Part shown: one piece after another, positions 8,170 to 15,862 of the stretch
How the letters are laid out: each line of letters starts with the position of its first letter
Position numbering within the stretch: the first letter of the stretch is position 1
Source: Bog-793 sp050014835
GTDB taxonomy: Bacteria > Actinomycetota > Acidimicrobiia > Acidimicrobiales > Bog-793
Direction: 5' to 3'
Length of the DNA: 34,709 nucleotides
NCBI GenBank assembly: GCA_050014835.1
Contig: JBEKCO010000015.1
Span: forward strand, 1-34,709
The notes under the pieces: generated by a model
What the model saw: the letters and a program-made list of their open reading frames with translations, nothing else
Told to the model about the DNA's origin: nothing
Databases searched by the model: none
Translations under genes and position numbers: made by a program

Positions 8170-8517
8170 TCAGCGTCGGGCGTTCGCGCAGGCGATGCAG
8201 GTGCGGACCGCCGGCTTCGCCTCTAGGCGCGCGGGCGTGATCGGCTGCCCGCACTTCTCGCACTTGCCGTAGGTGCCATCGTCGACCTTGGCGAGCGCGT
8301 GCTCGACCTCGCCGAGCGCCAGGCGCAGCTCCCCGACCAGCGCTTCGGCCTCGCCGCGCTCGGCGGTGACCTGGCTCGAGTCGGCGAAGTTCGAGTCGTA
8401 GGACAGCCCCGTGCTCGTCTCGGTGCCGAATCCGAGCTCGGCGAGCTGACGCTCGAGCGACGCGCGCTCAGCTTCGAGCAGCGTGCGGTAGTCGATCGTC
8501 GGGGCCTCGTTGGTCAC
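8170..8517 (-). CDS. DksA/TraR family C4 zinc-finger protein
   Basis: A 115-residue protein with an N-terminal helical region (10-80, likely a coiled coil) and a C-terminal four-cysteine finger: C86, C89 in KCEKCGQPI and C107, C110 in CIAC. Proteins of this family bind in the secondary channel of RNA polymerase, and many actinobacterial members are uncharacterised. The tip residues that matter for DksA activity (an Asp pair in E. coli) are not obvious, so it should not be called DksA. The GTG at 8517 is chosen over the far end of the open frame (8589) because the longer version would run into xerD; the chosen start is 10 bases after the xerD stop. Confidence 0.82.
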   Translation of the reverse strand: MTNEAPTIDYRTLLEAERASLERQLAELGFGTETSTGLSYDSNFADSSQVTAERGEAEALVGELRLALGEVEHALAKVDDGTYGKCEKCGQPITPARLEAKPAVRTCIACANARR

Positions 8518-8527
8518 GGCGAACAGA

Positions 8528-9529
8528 CTAGTTCGCGCCGTGCCGACCAGGCACACGAGCTGCCCGCCCAGCCCCCTCTGGGTTCCCACCTCCCCCGGCG
8601 CGCCGCCGGCGGGCGCGGGGGTGGGCGGCGAGGTACACCCGGCGGAGGTGCTCCTGGGAGACCTTCGTGTAGACCTGGGTCGTCGTGATCGAGGCGTGGC
8701 CGAGCAGCTCCTGGACGACCCGGATGTCGGCGCCGTGGTCGAGCAGGTGCGTGGCGAACGAGTGCCGCAGCACGTGCGGCGTCACCCGGTCGGCCAGCTC
8801 GACCCGCCGTGCCGCCGCGTTGACGACGGTCCAGACGGCCTGCCGGCTCATCCGGCGGCCCCGCGTCGAGATGAACATCGCCTGGGCGTCGCCGCGCCCC
8901 CGGGACCGCCCCTCGGCGAGGCGGGGCCGGCCCGCCGGCCCGAGCCAGGCGGCGACGGCCGCGAGGGCGTACCGTCCGACCGGGACGATGCGCTCCTTCG
9001 AGCCCTTGCCGAGGACGCGGACGACACCCCCCGGGCCGTCGAGGTCGGCGATCGAGAGCCCGGCGAGCTCGGAGATACGGATCCCCGTCGCGTAGAGGAG
9101 CTCGAGAATGGCACGGTCCCGGAGCGCCCGGGGCTCGTCGCCGGCGACCGCGGCGAGCAGCCGGGCGACCTCGGCCTCGGTGAGCGCCTTCGGCACCCCC
9201 TCGGGCACCCGGGGCCCCTCGACGTCGCCGGTCGGGTCGCGGGCTGCACCCCGCTCGTCGAGGCAGAAGGCGTGCAGGCCGCGGATCGCGGCGAGCGCCC
9301 GGGCCCGCGACGAGGCGGCGAGCCCCGACGCGGCGAGCGAGGCGAGGTACTCGTCGACGACGGCGGCGCTGACGTCACCGAGGGCGATCGTGCGCCCGGC
9401 GAGGTAGCGCTCGTACGAGGCGAGGTCGCGGCGGTAGGCGGCGATCGAGTTCGGGGCGCGGCCCCGTTCCACCGCGAGGTACGACAGGTACTCCTCGGCG
9501 TCGGCGCTGAGCGCCGGAGCGGGCGCCAC
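8528..9529 (-). CDS. xerD: Tyrosine site-specific recombinase XerC/XerD type
   Basis: A 333-residue tyrosine recombinase, probably one of the pair that resolves chromosome dimers at dif. An N-terminal SAM-like core-binding domain (8-95) precedes the catalytic domain. All catalytic residues are seen: R151 in GIRISELAGL, K175 in GKGSKER, H252 and R255 in HVLRHSFATHLL, H278 in LLGHASITTTQVY, and nucleophile Y287. The C-terminal 30 residues are an Arg/Gly-rich extension. The start is GTG at 9529, 22 bases after the NUDIX stop. The same order (pyrG, NUDIX, recombinase) is known in mycobacteria, so this is the housekeeping enzyme and not a phage integrase. Confidence 0.9.
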   Translation of the reverse strand: MAPAPALSADAEEYLSYLAVERGRAPNSIAAYRRDLASYERYLAGRTIALGDVSAAVVDEYLASLAASGLAASSRARALAAIRGLHAFCLDERGAARDPTGDVEGPRVPEGVPKALTEAEVARLLAAVAGDEPRALRDRAILELLYATGIRISELAGLSIADLDGPGGVVRVLGKGSKERIVPVGRYALAAVAAWLGPAGRPRLAEGRSRGRGDAQAMFISTRGRRMSRQAVWTVVNAAARRVELADRVTPHVLRHSFATHLLDHGADIRVVQELLGHASITTTQVYTKVSQEHLRRVYLAAHPRARRRRAGGGGNPEGAGRAARVPGRHGAN

Positions 9530-9551
9530 GTCGACGCGGCGCGCCCGGCGC

Positions 9552-10121
9552 CTAGCCGGTGCCGCCGCCAGCGGCGCGGGCGCGGGCGGCGAGCGCGCAG
9601 GCGATGATCGTCTTCGCGTCGACGAGCTCGCCGGATTCGACGAGATCCCAGATCCCGTCGAGCGCGACGTGCTCGACGGTCATGAAGTGCTCCTCGGCCC
9701 CCTGGGTCGCGCGGTCGACGACGGAGAGCTCCTCGGCGAGGTAGCACCTCGTCAGTTCGTCGTTGAAGCCCGGCGAGTTGTAGAACGAGCCGATCTCGGT
9801 GAGGCGGCCGGCTGTGCGGCCGACCTCCTCGGCGAGCTCGCGGCGCGCGCACTCCTCGGGGGGCTCACCGGGCACGTCGAGCTTGCCGGCGGGAACCTCG
9901 AGGATCACGCGGCCGAGCGGCCCCCGGAACTGGCGGATCATGACGACGGTCGCGTCGGCCTCGACCGGCACGATGCAGACCGCCCCCGGGTGACGGACCA
10001 CCTCGCGCTCGAACGGCTTCCCGTCGGGGTCGACGAAACCTGCCGCCACGACGCGCAGATACGAGGTGGCGAGGAGCTCACGTTCGTTGACCTGGCGGAA
10101 ACCTCCGTTAGGAAACGGCAT
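9552..10121 (-). CDS. NUDIX hydrolase, ADP-ribose pyrophosphatase type
   Basis: A 189-residue cytoplasmic hydrolase with the NUDIX box around 78-100: an EVPAGKLD stretch, then RRELAEEVG with the metal-binding glutamates. The box has one extra residue between the first Gly and Glu, as is usual in this subgroup. The SFYNSPGF segment after the box is typical of ADP-ribose pyrophosphatases. The start is ATG at 10121, with GAGG upstream, and the gene overlaps the last 14 bases of pyrG. A GGAGG further downstream has no in-frame start. The gene occupies the same place as Rv1700 in mycobacteria. Confidence 0.87.
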   Translation of the reverse strand: MPFPNGGFRQVNERELLATSYLRVVAAGFVDPDGKPFEREVVRHPGAVCIVPVEADATVVMIRQFRGPLGRVILEVPAGKLDVPGEPPEECARRELAEEVGRTAGRLTEIGSFYNSPGFNDELTRCYLAEELSVVDRATQGAEEHFMTVEHVALDGIWDLVESGELVDAKTIIACALAARARAAGGGTG

Positions 10122-11757
10122 CGAGCCCGACCTCGAAAAGGTGCGGGTTGCGCGCCCGGGCCCGCTCGACCGAGGCCCCGATGAACTCCCGGAACAGCGG
10201 GTGCGGCCGGTCCGGACGGCTCTTGAACTCGGGGTGCGCCTGGGTCCCGACATAGAAGCGGTGCCCGGGAAGCTCGATGAACTCGACGAGCCGGCCGTCG
10301 GGCGAAGTTCCCGACAGGCGCAGGCCACCGTCCTCGAGTCGCTGGCGGAAGCGGTTGTTCACCTCGTACCGGTGGCGGTGCCGCTCGCTCACCGTCGTCT
10401 CGCCGTACATGGCGGCGACCTGAGAGCCCTCCTCGAGCCGGGCGACGTAGGCGCCAAGCCGCATCGTGCCCCCGAGGTCGGTGACCCGCGTCTGGTCGTC
10501 CATCAGGTCGATCACCGGGTACGGGGTCGCCGGGTCGAACTCCCGGGAGTTCGCGCCGGCGAGCCCGAGGATCGAGCGGGCGTAGTCGACGACCATCACC
10601 TGGAGCCCGAGGCACAGCCCGAGACAGGGCAGGTCGTGCTCGCGGGCGTACTTGGCGGCGGCGACCTTGCCCTCGGCCCCGCGCTCGCCGAAGCCGCCGG
10701 GGATGACGATCCCGTCGAGGCCGCCGAGCGCCGCCCCGACGACCGACTCCTCGACCGTCTCGGACTCGATCCACTCGATCTCGACCCGCACGTTGTGGAA
10801 GAAGCCCCCGTGACGGAGCGACTCGACGACGCTCAGGTAGGCGTCGGGCAGGCCGACGTACTTGCCGACCATCCCGATCCGCACGGTGTCGGTCGCCGAG
10901 GCGATGCGCTCGACGATCCGCTCCCAGGCGGACAGGTCGACGCGCACCCCCGGCCCGTCGAGCTTCAACGTCTGGCAGACGACCGTGTCGAAGCCCTCCG
11001 CGTGGAGGAGGAGCGGGATCTCGTAGATCGACTTCGCGTCGACCGAGGAGACGACCGCCTCGATCGGCACGTCGCAGAGGAGGGAGATCTTGCGTTTCAG
11101 CCCGTCGTTGAGCTCATGGTTCGAGCGGCAGACGATGACGTCGGGCTGGACGCCCCGGCTGCGCAGCTCGGTGACCGAGTGCTGGGTGGGCTTCGTCTTC
11201 AGCTCGCCCGAGGGCGCGAGGTACGGCACGAGCGTCAGGTGGACGTAGCAGACGTTCTCCCGCCCGACGTCGTGGCGGAACTGTCGGATCGCTTCCAGGA
11301 ACGGCACGATCTCGATGTCGCCGACGGTCCCCCCGATCTCCGTGATGACGACGTCGATCTCGTCGGTGGCGAGCCGCTTGATCCGCTCCTTGATCTCGTC
11401 GGTGATGTGCGGGATGACCTGGACGGTGCGCCCGAGGTAGTCGCCGTGACGCTCCTTTTGGATGACCGCGGAGTAGATCTGGCCGGTCGTCGAGTTCGAG
11501 ATGCGGTAGAGGTTCTCGTCGATGAAGCGCTCGTAATGCCCGAGATCGAGGTCGGTCTCGCCCCCGTCGTCGGTGACGTAGACCTCGCCGTGTTCGAACG
11601 GGTTCAGCGTGCCCGGGTCGAAATTGATGTACGGGTCGAGCTTGCACATCGTGATCCGCAGACCACGGGACTTGAGTAGACGACCGAGAGACGAGGCGGC
11701 GAGCCCTTTCCCGAGGGAGCTCGACACCCCCCCGGTCACGAACACGAACTTCGCCAC
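10108..11757 (-). CDS. pyrG: CTP synthase
   Basis: Makes CTP from UTP, ATP and glutamine; 549 residues, the standard length. The synthetase domain starts with FVFVTGGVSSSLGKGL (4-19), containing the P-loop. The C-terminal class I glutamine amidotransferase domain has the nucleophile C382 in GLCLGLQ and the H508/E510 pair in HPEF. The start is GTG at 11757 with GGAGGG four bases upstream. The gene lies 73 bases after recN. A small hairpin (GTTGG/CCAAC) sits just before the ribosome site. Co-location with a CMP kinase gene elsewhere in the window is worth noting, but they are in different transcription units. Confidence 0.97.
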   Translation of the reverse strand: MAKFVFVTGGVSSSLGKGLAASSLGRLLKSRGLRITMCKLDPYINFDPGTLNPFEHGEVYVTDDGGETDLDLGHYERFIDENLYRISNSTTGQIYSAVIQKERHGDYLGRTVQVIPHITDEIKERIKRLATDEIDVVITEIGGTVGDIEIVPFLEAIRQFRHDVGRENVCYVHLTLVPYLAPSGELKTKPTQHSVTELRSRGVQPDVIVCRSNHELNDGLKRKISLLCDVPIEAVVSSVDAKSIYEIPLLLHAEGFDTVVCQTLKLDGPGVRVDLSAWERIVERIASATDTVRIGMVGKYVGLPDAYLSVVESLRHGGFFHNVRVEIEWIESETVEESVVGAALGGLDGIVIPGGFGERGAEGKVAAAKYAREHDLPCLGLCLGLQVMVVDYARSILGLAGANSREFDPATPYPVIDLMDDQTRVTDLGGTMRLGAYVARLEEGSQVAAMYGETTVSERHRHRYEVNNRFRQRLEDGGLRLSGTSPDGRLVEFIELPGHRFYVGTQAHPEFKSRPDRPHPLFREFIGASVERARARNPHLFEVGLDAVS

Positions 11758-11761
11758 ATCA

Positions 11762-11767
11762 CCCTCC
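11762..11767 (-). promoter_or_regulatory. Ribosome binding site of pyrG
   Basis: GGAGGG on the minus strand, four bases before the GTG start at 11757. It supports this start over alternatives. A short stem (GTTGG, CCAAC) lies immediately upstream at about 11773-11787. Confidence 0.6.
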
Positions 11768-11830
11768 GCTGGTTGGCCACACCAACGCTACAGGCCGCGC
11801 GACAACCCGTCGCGGACTGGGCGGCACCGC

Positions 11831-13432
11831 TCAAAGAAATCGGTGCACACCCACTTTCTCCAGCAGTTCTGCGGCATGTTCGTGGGCGGCCTCGCTCTCG
11901 GGGTGACCCGAGAGCATGCGCGACAGCTCGATCACACGCTCGTGACCAGCGACGGGGCGCACTCGAGCGATTGTGCGCGCGCCCTCCACTCGTTTCTCGA
12001 CGACGAGGTGGTGGTCGGCGCAGGCCGCGATCTGCGCGAGGTGGGTGACGACGAGGACCTGGTGGTCAGCACCGAGCTCGGCGAGCGCCGCGCCGACGGC
12101 GAGCGCCGCCTCCCCGCCGATTCCGGCGTCCACCTCGTCAAAGACGAGCGTCGGCGGCATCGCGGTGAGCACGAGCCGGAGCGCGAGCATCGCCCGGGCG
12201 AGCTCGCCCCCGGAGGCGACCTTGGCGAGCGGCAGCGCCGCCTCGCCGGGGTTGGCGGCGAGGAGGAACTCGACCTCGTCCCCGATCCCCTCGGGCGGCA
12301 CCGCGACGGCGAGGCGCGCCCGGACGAGCCCGAGGTTGTGCAGGTGACGCTCCACGGTGGCGGCGAGCTGCGGGGCCGCGGCGCGACGGGCGTCCCCGAC
12401 GACCGCCTCCGCCGCGGCGAGCTCGCCGCCGAGGCGCTCCCGGCGGGCCTCGATCTCGGCGCGCCGGGCGTCGGTGTTCTCGAGCTCGGCGATCCGCCCG
12501 GCGATGCGGACCGCCGCGGCGAGCACGTCGGCGAGCTCGTCACCGTGCTTGCGCACGAGGATGTGCAGCAGCTGGCGCCGCGCCCGCACCTCTTCGAGCC
12601 GAACCGGGTTCTCCTCGAAGCCCTCGGCCGCCCGGCGCAGGTCCGACGACAGGTCGGTGAGCTCGGCGACGAGTCCGCGCAGGCGCCCGGCGTAGGCGAC
12701 AAGCAGCTCGTGGCGACCGAGCGCCTCGAGCGACCCGCCGAGGTCGGCGAGCGCTCCCGGCCGGGCGCCACCCTCGAGCGTCTCGTAGGCGAGCGTCGCC
12801 GCCTCCCGCAGCGCCGTCGCCGCCCGGAGCGTCTCCTCCTCCGTGGCGAGCGCCGTGTCCTCGTCGGCCGACGTGAGCTTGGCCGCGGCGATCTCGTCGG
12901 CCTCGAACCGCAGCAGGTCGAGCTCGCGCTGGCGCTGGCGGGCATCGCCGCCGATCGCCGCGAGCTCCTCGTCGCAGGCGGCGATCTCGTGCCGAAGCGT
13001 CCGCACGAGCTCGAGGTCGACCCCGGCGAACTCATCGAGGGCGGCCCGCTGGGTCGCCGGACGCAGCAGCGACTGGTGGGCGTGCTGGCCGTAGAGGTCG
13101 ACGAGGTCCCGGCCCGTCTCCTCCAGCGCGGCGAGGGGCGCCATCTTCCCGTCGATCTCGGCCCGGGAGCGGCCGGCACGCGGGACCGTGCGGGCGAGGA
13201 TCACCTCGCCTTCCCCTTCGGTCGCGGCGAACCGGCCCTCGACGGTCGTCTCGTCCGCGCCACTACGCACGATTGCGGCGTCGACGCGCCCGCCGACGAG
13301 GAGCTCGAGCGCCTCGACGACGAGCGTCTTGCCCGCGCCGGTCTCCCCGGTGATCGCCGTCATGCCCGGTCCGAAGACGATGTCGACGTCCTCGATGACC
13401 CCCAGCTCGCGGACACGCAGTTCGCCGAGCAC
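11831..13432 (-). CDS. recN: DNA repair ATPase RecN
   Basis: An SMC-like ATPase of double-strand break repair, 533 residues, near the short end of the family range. Walker A is GETGAGKT (29-36). Long helical arms rich in Glu, Arg and Ala fill about 150-370. The ABC signature KVASGGELARAML and Walker B LVFDEVDAGIGG lie in the C-terminal head, followed by the HLAQIAACAD switch segment. A much longer open frame upstream is a shadow of nadK. The GTG at 13432, eight bases after the nadK stop, puts the first beta strand (LRVRELGVIEDVDI) right at the N-terminus as in other RecN proteins. nadK-recN adjacency is conserved in actinobacteria. Confidence 0.93.
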   Translation of the reverse strand: MLGELRVRELGVIEDVDIVFGPGMTAITGETGAGKTLVVEALELLVGGRVDAAIVRSGADETTVEGRFAATEGEGEVILARTVPRAGRSRAEIDGKMAPLAALEETGRDLVDLYGQHAHQSLLRPATQRAALDEFAGVDLELVRTLRHEIAACDEELAAIGGDARQRQRELDLLRFEADEIAAAKLTSADEDTALATEEETLRAATALREAATLAYETLEGGARPGALADLGGSLEALGRHELLVAYAGRLRGLVAELTDLSSDLRRAAEGFEENPVRLEEVRARRQLLHILVRKHGDELADVLAAAVRIAGRIAELENTDARRAEIEARRERLGGELAAAEAVVGDARRAAAPQLAATVERHLHNLGLVRARLAVAVPPEGIGDEVEFLLAANPGEAALPLAKVASGGELARAMLALRLVLTAMPPTLVFDEVDAGIGGEAALAVGAALAELGADHQVLVVTHLAQIAACADHHLVVEKRVEGARTIARVRPVAGHERVIELSRMLSGHPESEAAHEHAAELLEKVGVHRFL

Positions 13433-13440
13433 GGTCGCGG

Positions 13441-14295
13441 CTAGCGCTCCCCGAGCCCGAACTTCGCCCGCAGGATCGAGTGGAAAAGCGGCGGCCCGAA
13501 CCGCACGACGTGGGCCGGCCGGTCGGCGCCGGAGACTTCGACCACGTCCTCGGGGCCGACGGGCACGACCGTCGAGCCGTCGACGACGAGGACGGCGAGG
13601 GGCCCGTCCTTCGGCTCGATCCGCACGACCTCGGACGGTTCGAGGACGAGGGTGCGGTCGAAAAGCATGTGCGGCGAGATGGGCGTGACGAGGAGCAACC
13701 GCAGCTGGGGCGAGACGATCGGTCCCCGCAGCGAGAGGTTGTAACCGGTGGAGCCGGTCGGTGTCGCGACGATGATCCCGTCGACGACGTAGCTCAGAAA
13801 CCGGTGGCCGGCGACGGCGACGTCGAGACGGATCGTGCGCCCTGGCGTCGTCTTCACGACTCCCGCTTCGTTCAGGGCGAGCGCCGTGACGACACCGCCG
13901 TCGGCCTGCAGCACGCGGACGTCGAGCACCATGCGCTCCTCGACGACGCAGTCGCCGGCGACGAGCCGGTCGAACGCCGCCTCCATGCCCGCCGGCTCCA
14001 CCTGGGCGAGGTAGCCGAGACTGCCGAGGTTCACGCCAAGGACAGGGATGTCGCGACCCGCCGTGAATTGGACGGTTCGAAGCATCGTCCCGTCTCCGCC
14101 GAGGCTGACGGCGAACTCGAACGGGCCGGTGGGCACGGCGTTCGCAGCTTCCGCCTCGGCGATGTCGACGACCTTGTAACCGCGGTCCTCCCACCACTTC
14201 CGGGCGAGCGCGGCGATCTCGTCGGCTTCGGGGCGGAACGGGTGGACGACGAGCGCGATGTTCCCTTTGACGGCGGGAGACGGAACCTTTCCCAT
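13441..14295 (-). CDS. nadK: NAD kinase
   Basis: Phosphorylates NAD to NADP. The 284-residue protein has the catalytic GGDGT (66-70, in SLGGDGTMLRT), the NLGSLGYL motif, and TPTGSTGYNLSLRGPIVSP with the conserved Gly-rich turn. The open frame reaches 14358, but the ATG at 14295 has GAGG eight bases upstream and gives the expected N-terminus (NIALVVHPFRPEA). It is followed directly by recN. In many actinobacteria tlyA precedes nadK; here the Lys/Ala-tailed protein gene does. Confidence 0.95.
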   Translation of the reverse strand: MGKVPSPAVKGNIALVVHPFRPEADEIAALARKWWEDRGYKVVDIAEAEAANAVPTGPFEFAVSLGGDGTMLRTVQFTAGRDIPVLGVNLGSLGYLAQVEPAGMEAAFDRLVAGDCVVEERMVLDVRVLQADGGVVTALALNEAGVVKTTPGRTIRLDVAVAGHRFLSYVVDGIIVATPTGSTGYNLSLRGPIVSPQLRLLLVTPISPHMLFDRTLVLEPSEVVRIEPKDGPLAVLVVDGSTVVPVGPEDVVEVSGADRPAHVVRFGPPLFHSILRAKFGLGER

Positions 14296-14346
14296 GGTGT
14301 CATCCTCACGGCGGATCGGTTCTTGCGGCGACGCGCTGGCCCGCGC

Positions 14347-14377
14347 ACCGTAGCGCACCGCCTTCCCGGACCGGCAA
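14347..14377 (-). promoter_or_regulatory. Possible promoter of nadK
   Basis: Within the 136-base gap before nadK, the minus strand carries TTGCCG (14372-14377) and TACGGT (14347-14352) separated by 19 bases. This fits a weak sigma-A-type promoter with a TAnnnT -10 element. The spacing is long and there is no experimental support. Confidence 0.25.
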
Positions 14378-14431
14378 TGACCACCCGGGACCCGGACAAG
14401 GGGACCTGGGGTGCCCAGAAGGCGCGAAGGC

Positions 14432-14968
14432 TCAGACCCTCTTCGCCGCCGCCTTCTTCGCCGCCGCCTTCTTCGCCGGCGCCTTCTTCGCCGCCGCCTT
14501 CTCGCCCGGTGTCGTCTTCACCGCGGACTTCCTCGCCGGGCCGGCCTTCGTGGCCTTCTTGGCGGCTTTCTTGGCGGCTTTCTTGGCGGGAGCCGCCTTG
14601 GCTGCCCGCGTCGCGCCTGGACCGGCGCGCCGCGCCCGGTTGGGCCCGAAGTACTCGCCGACGAGCGCGACGAGGCGCTCGAAGAACTCACCGATCTCGT
14701 CACGGCGCGACGCCGGGAACGAGTCGAACTCCCGCCGGACCTCGGTCCGAATGAGCTCGCTGAAGCGGTCGACGCTTTTCTTCGAGCGGGCGCGCAGCTC
14801 GTCGAGGATCTCCTCGACGCGCTCGCGGCCTTTCCCTTCACCGTGCAGCAAGTCGCTGAGGATCCTCTCGAGCTCGGGTCGGCTCATCTTGGAGAACGAG
14901 ATCGTCGAGTCGACGCAGCGCCGGACGCTGTCTCGCAGTGATTCTTTCCCACCCGTGTCAGATTCCAT
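14432..14968 (-). CDS. Helical protein with histone-H1-like Lys/Ala tail
   Basis: A 178-residue protein in two parts. Residues 1-110 are charged and helical (SRPELERILSDLL, RVEEILDELRAR, RDEIGEFFERLVALVGEYFG) and recall phasin-like or PhaF-type helical domains. Residues 111-178 are a tail of AAKK and APAKK repeats with almost no acidic residues, like histone H1, Hc1 or the PhaF tail, and probably bind DNA or another polyanion. The tail is encoded by near-perfect 12- and 15-base tandem repeats (about 14441-14595). The start is ATG at 14968, 49 bases after the HAD stop. The gene occupies the position where Rv1693/tlyA lie in mycobacteria. I do not recognise a named family; nucleoid association is an inference from the tail only. 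Confidence 0.75.
   Translation of the reverse strand: MESDTGGKESLRDSVRRCVDSTISFSKMSRPELERILSDLLHGEGKGRERVEEILDELRARSKKSVDRFSELIRTEVRREFDSFPASRRDEIGEFFERLVALVGEYFGPNRARRAGPGATRAAKAAPAKKAAKKAAKKATKAGPARKSAVKTTPGEKAAAKKAPAKKAAAKKAAAKRV
14435..14623 (-). repeat. Tandem repeats encoding the Lys/Ala tail
   Basis: Two blocks: about 14441-14505 with a 15-base period (CTTCTTCGCCGCCGC on the plus strand), and about 14550-14590 with a 12-base period (TTCTTGGCGGCT). Both keep frame and encode KKAAA or AAKK units. Such low-complexity blocks expand and contract by slippage, so tail length may vary between strains. Confidence 0.7.
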
Positions 14969-14969
14969 A

Positions 14970-14997
14970 TTCCCAGCGTACCGCCGGGCACTGGGAA
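14970..14997. promoter_or_regulatory. Inverted repeat before the Lys/Ala-tailed protein gene
   Basis: Perfect seven-base arms TTCCCAG (14970-14976) and CTGGGAA (14991-14997) separated by 14 bases, ending one base from the ATG. It could be an operator or an mRNA hairpin that masks the ribosome site (the GGGAA arm is the nearest purine run to the start). Confidence 0.35.
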
Positions 14998-15017
14998 AAA
15001 GGTCGCAGATCGGGTGG

Positions 15018-15806
15018 CTACCCGATCAGCTCGTCGACAAGACGCGCGAGGTGCTCGGCCTCCCGGTCCGGAGCCGGGTCGAGCGGTCCGTGGTCGGCGG
15101 GCGTCACGCCGGAGAGCACGAGGCCGAACGCCGCCCCGAGCCGGCGGGCGAAGGCACCGTCCGTCGAGAGCCGGTCGCCGATCATCCAGTCGACCCGCCC
15201 GAGGCGCCGGCGTACGAGCACCGCCGCCGCCGCCTCCGGCTTGCCCGCGACGACCGGGACGGCCCCCGACGCCGCGGCGACCGCGGCGAGGAGCGACCCG
15301 CCTCCGGGCAGCTCGCCGATGGGCGTCGGGTAGGTGGCGTCGCTGTTCGTGCCGACGAGCCGGGCCCCGTTCCGCACGGCGGCCATCGCCCGCGCCAGCC
15401 GAGGGTAGTCGAAGGCGGGATCGATCCCGACGACCACGAGGTCGAAGCCGTCGCTCGGACCCGGCCCGGCACACGTCACGGCGGCGAGGCCGGCGGCCTC
15501 CAGGGCCTCGACGATCCCCGGGCCCCCGACAACGAGGGCACGTTCACCCGCCACGCCGAGCGTGGCCGCGGCCTGTGCCGAGCTGAGCACGAGCCCGGCG
15601 TCCACGTCGACACCCATCGCCCCGAGCTTCGCCCGGTTCTCGGCGACGGTCGGAAACGAGTTGTTCGTGAAGCAGGCGAAGCGGTGGCCCGCCCGACGCA
15701 ACCGCGCGAGCGCGTCCGCCGCGCCCTCGACCGGCTGCTCGGCGCGCCACAGCACGCCGTCGAGGTCGATGAGGATCGAGAGCGGCCCGGACACGGCCGC
15801 CATCAT
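15018..15806 (-). CDS. HAD superfamily phosphatase, NagD-like class IIA
   Basis: A 262-residue cytoplasmic phosphatase. Motif I is DLDGVLW with nucleophile D14 and D16; motif II is TNNS (47-50); the motif III lysine is in VAGKPEA; motif IV is GDRLSTD. The class IIA cap (GPGPSDGFDLVVVGID) lies between motifs II and III. Actinobacterial members at this locus (Rv1692) are reported as glycerol 3-phosphate phosphatases; the substrate here is inferred only from position. Two adjacent ATGs (15804-15806 and 15801-15803) could start it. It is divergent from the DUF1015 gene. Confidence 0.88.
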   Translation of the reverse strand: MMAAVSGPLSILIDLDGVLWRAEQPVEGAADALARLRRAGHRFACFTNNSFPTVAENRAKLGAMGVDVDAGLVLSSAQAAATLGVAGERALVVGGPGIVEALEAAGLAAVTCAGPGPSDGFDLVVVGIDPAFDYPRLARAMAAVRNGARLVGTNSDATYPTPIGELPGGGSLLAAVAAASGAVPVVAGKPEAAAAVLVRRRLGRVDWMIGDRLSTDGAFARRLGAAFGLVLSGVTPADHGPLDPAPDREAEHLARLVDELIG

Positions 15807-15814
15807 CCCATCGC

Positions 15815-15829
15815 CGCGACCCGGTCGCG
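15815..15829. promoter_or_regulatory. Palindrome between the divergent HAD and DUF1015 genes
   Basis: CGCGACC and GGTCGCG arms around a single central C. The gap between the two genes is only 56 bases, so a symmetric site here could serve as a shared operator. No -10 or -35 was assigned. Confidence 0.35.
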
Positions 15830-15862
15830 ACCGCCCCGCCGACCCGTGTGCGACGCTGGTGC

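Noticed and set aside
8170..8517. Naming the zinc-finger gene dksA or traR
   Set aside because: Only the C4 finger and helical region are seen; the acidic tip residues of DksA are not evident and no conjugation genes are near.
8528..9529. Tyrosine recombinase as evidence of a phage or integrative element
   Set aside because: It lies in its conserved housekeeping position after pyrG and NUDIX, with no tRNA, att site or phage genes nearby.
14441..14595. Tandem repeats as a possible CRISPR or satellite
   Set aside because: The 12/15-base units are in frame and encode the Lys/Ala tail; there are no spacers.
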